A DNA stretch of 64,000 nt from NCBI RefSeq assembly GCF_002078015.1, contig NZ_LWBP01000254.1, positions 62,001-126,000 on the forward strand. The letters are read 5' to 3'. Of the stretch, positions 62,561 to 64,000 are shown piece by piece. The notes below the pieces were generated by a model that saw only the letters and a program-made list of their open reading frames with translations, was not told the origin of the DNA and did not search any database. Numbering within the stretch: position 1 is the first letter of the stretch; each line of letters begins with the position of its first letter. The position numbers were made by a program, and so were the translations under genes. This DNA is from Niastella populi. GTDB taxonomy: Bacteria; Bacteroidota; Bacteroidia; Chitinophagales; Chitinophagaceae.

Positions 62561-62986
62561 ATGTCAGAAAGTAAAACAAGAACCACCGCCATCATCGATG
62601 CCATGATGGCTAAGGATTATTTCAGCCAGTGGCTCGGCATTGAGCGGCTGGAAGAACAGGATGGTTTCTGCAAATTGAAAATGACAATACGGGCTGAAAT
62701 GTGCAACGGGTTTGAAATTGCGCATGGCGGCATCAGTTATTCCTTTGCCGATAGCGCGCTTGCCTTTGCATCTAACAGTCATGGCCGGCAGGCCGTTTCA
62801 GTGGAGACTTCTATTTCGCATATTAAACCGCTTAAAAAAGGCGATATCATAATTGCTACAGCAGAAGAAAAAAGCCGCAGTAATAAGATCGCTATCTATG
62901 AAGTGCGGGTTGAAAAAGAGAATGGTGAACTGGCGGCGCTTTTCAAAGGCACTGTCTTCAGGAAAGAAACCGAATGGAACGTTTAA
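62561..62986 (+). CDS. paaI: phenylacetyl-CoA-pathway thioesterase PaaI
   Basis: 141 residues from ATG 62561 (MSESKTRTTAIIDAMMAKD). Hotdog fold with NGFEIAHGGISYSFADSALAFASN (the HGG..F..AD motif of PaaI; Asp is catalytic) and VSVETSISHIKPLKKGD. Hydrolyses stalled hydroxyphenylacetyl-CoA or the oxepin-derived intermediate to free CoA. Last gene of the rightward operon. Palindrome copy D overlaps its stop codon. Confidence 0.93.
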   Translation: MSESKTRTTAIIDAMMAKDYFSQWLGIERLEEQDGFCKLKMTIRAEMCNGFEIAHGGISYSFADSALAFASNSHGRQAVSVETSISHIKPLKKGDIIIATAEEKSRSNKIAIYEVRVEKENGELAALFKGTVFRKETEWNV

Positions 62987-63034
62987 AGTGTGCCACATTT
63001 AGCTCAGCTTGCTACATCGAAATGTGGCACACTT
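62986..63034. repeat. GTGTGCCACA palindrome, copy D
   Basis: Perfect 15-bp arms AAGTGTGCCACATTT / AAATGTGGCACACTT with a 19-base loop rich in GCT. Lies between convergent paaI and the aldo/keto reductase gene, as copy A lies between convergent genes. Confidence 0.78.
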
Positions 63035-63040
63035 GTATTA

Positions 63041-64000
<960 letters not shown>

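Overview
The window comes from a Bacteroidota chromosome, most likely Chitinophagaceae (Chitinophaga/Niastella-like; this assignment is an inference). Supporting features are a gliding-type protein with a type B type-9-secretion C-terminus, DUF6089 beta-barrels, HYC_CC_PP and DUF3347 metal proteins, many Tat or lipoprotein leaders, few Shine-Dalgarno sites, and several promoters of the Bacteroidota form TTTG-N18-TAnnTTTG. I see no rRNA, tRNA or CRISPR array. About 62 protein genes are supported, plus one frameshifted gene, one response-regulator remnant and many intergenic palindromes.

Layout. 1-2.5 kb: orphan RAYT/IS200-like transposase, ArsC/Spx-like protein, and an ECF sigma factor overlapping a four-helix membrane protein. 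2.7-17.3 kb: a sugar-oxidation cluster. It holds two GMC flavoprotein dehydrogenases, one Tat lipoprotein small subunit, a monohaem lipoprotein cytochrome c, two DUF1080 (3-keto-disaccharide hydrolase family) lipoproteins, two Gfo/Idh/MocA oxidoreductases, four xylose-isomerase-like TIM barrels and an MFS sugar transporter. 17-36 kb: mostly housekeeping and envelope genes, including SPFH, GH25, radical SAM, DinB/MarR, a glycosylhydrolase, a DegT aminotransferase, rpoN, L,D-transpeptidase, AI-2E and MATE transporters, and a TetR-thioesterase pair. 36-48 kb: T9SS protein, response regulator, DUF2264, subtilase, an MCE/Mla-type lipid ABC system, a second L,D-transpeptidase and a beta-barrel. 48.5-57.8 kb: a heavy-metal efflux locus whose RND pump gene carries a +1 frameshift. 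58.8-63 kb: phenylacetyl-CoA catabolism operon paaABCD-paaG-paaI. An aldo/keto reductase runs off the right edge.

How the genes work together. The sugar cluster is best read as a 3-keto-glycoside pathway split across the inner membrane. Tat-exported GMC dehydrogenases would oxidise a glycoside at C3 and pass electrons through a candidate Fe-S cluster to the cytochrome. DUF1080 lipoproteins would cleave the 3-keto-glycoside. The MFS carrier would import the product for a cytosolic Gfo/Idh/MocA-isomerase pair. The metal locus follows the order sensor-like small proteins, RND pump, TolC, two adaptors. The paa operon supplies the epoxidase, isomerase and rescue thioesterase, but not the reductase PaaE or the ring-opening enzyme PaaZ.

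The most interesting non-genic signals are several families of short intergenic palindromes. One (arms ending GTGTGCCACA) occurs four times and another (a 15-mer containing GTAG before a hairpin) three times, in a window that also holds a RAYT-type transposase.
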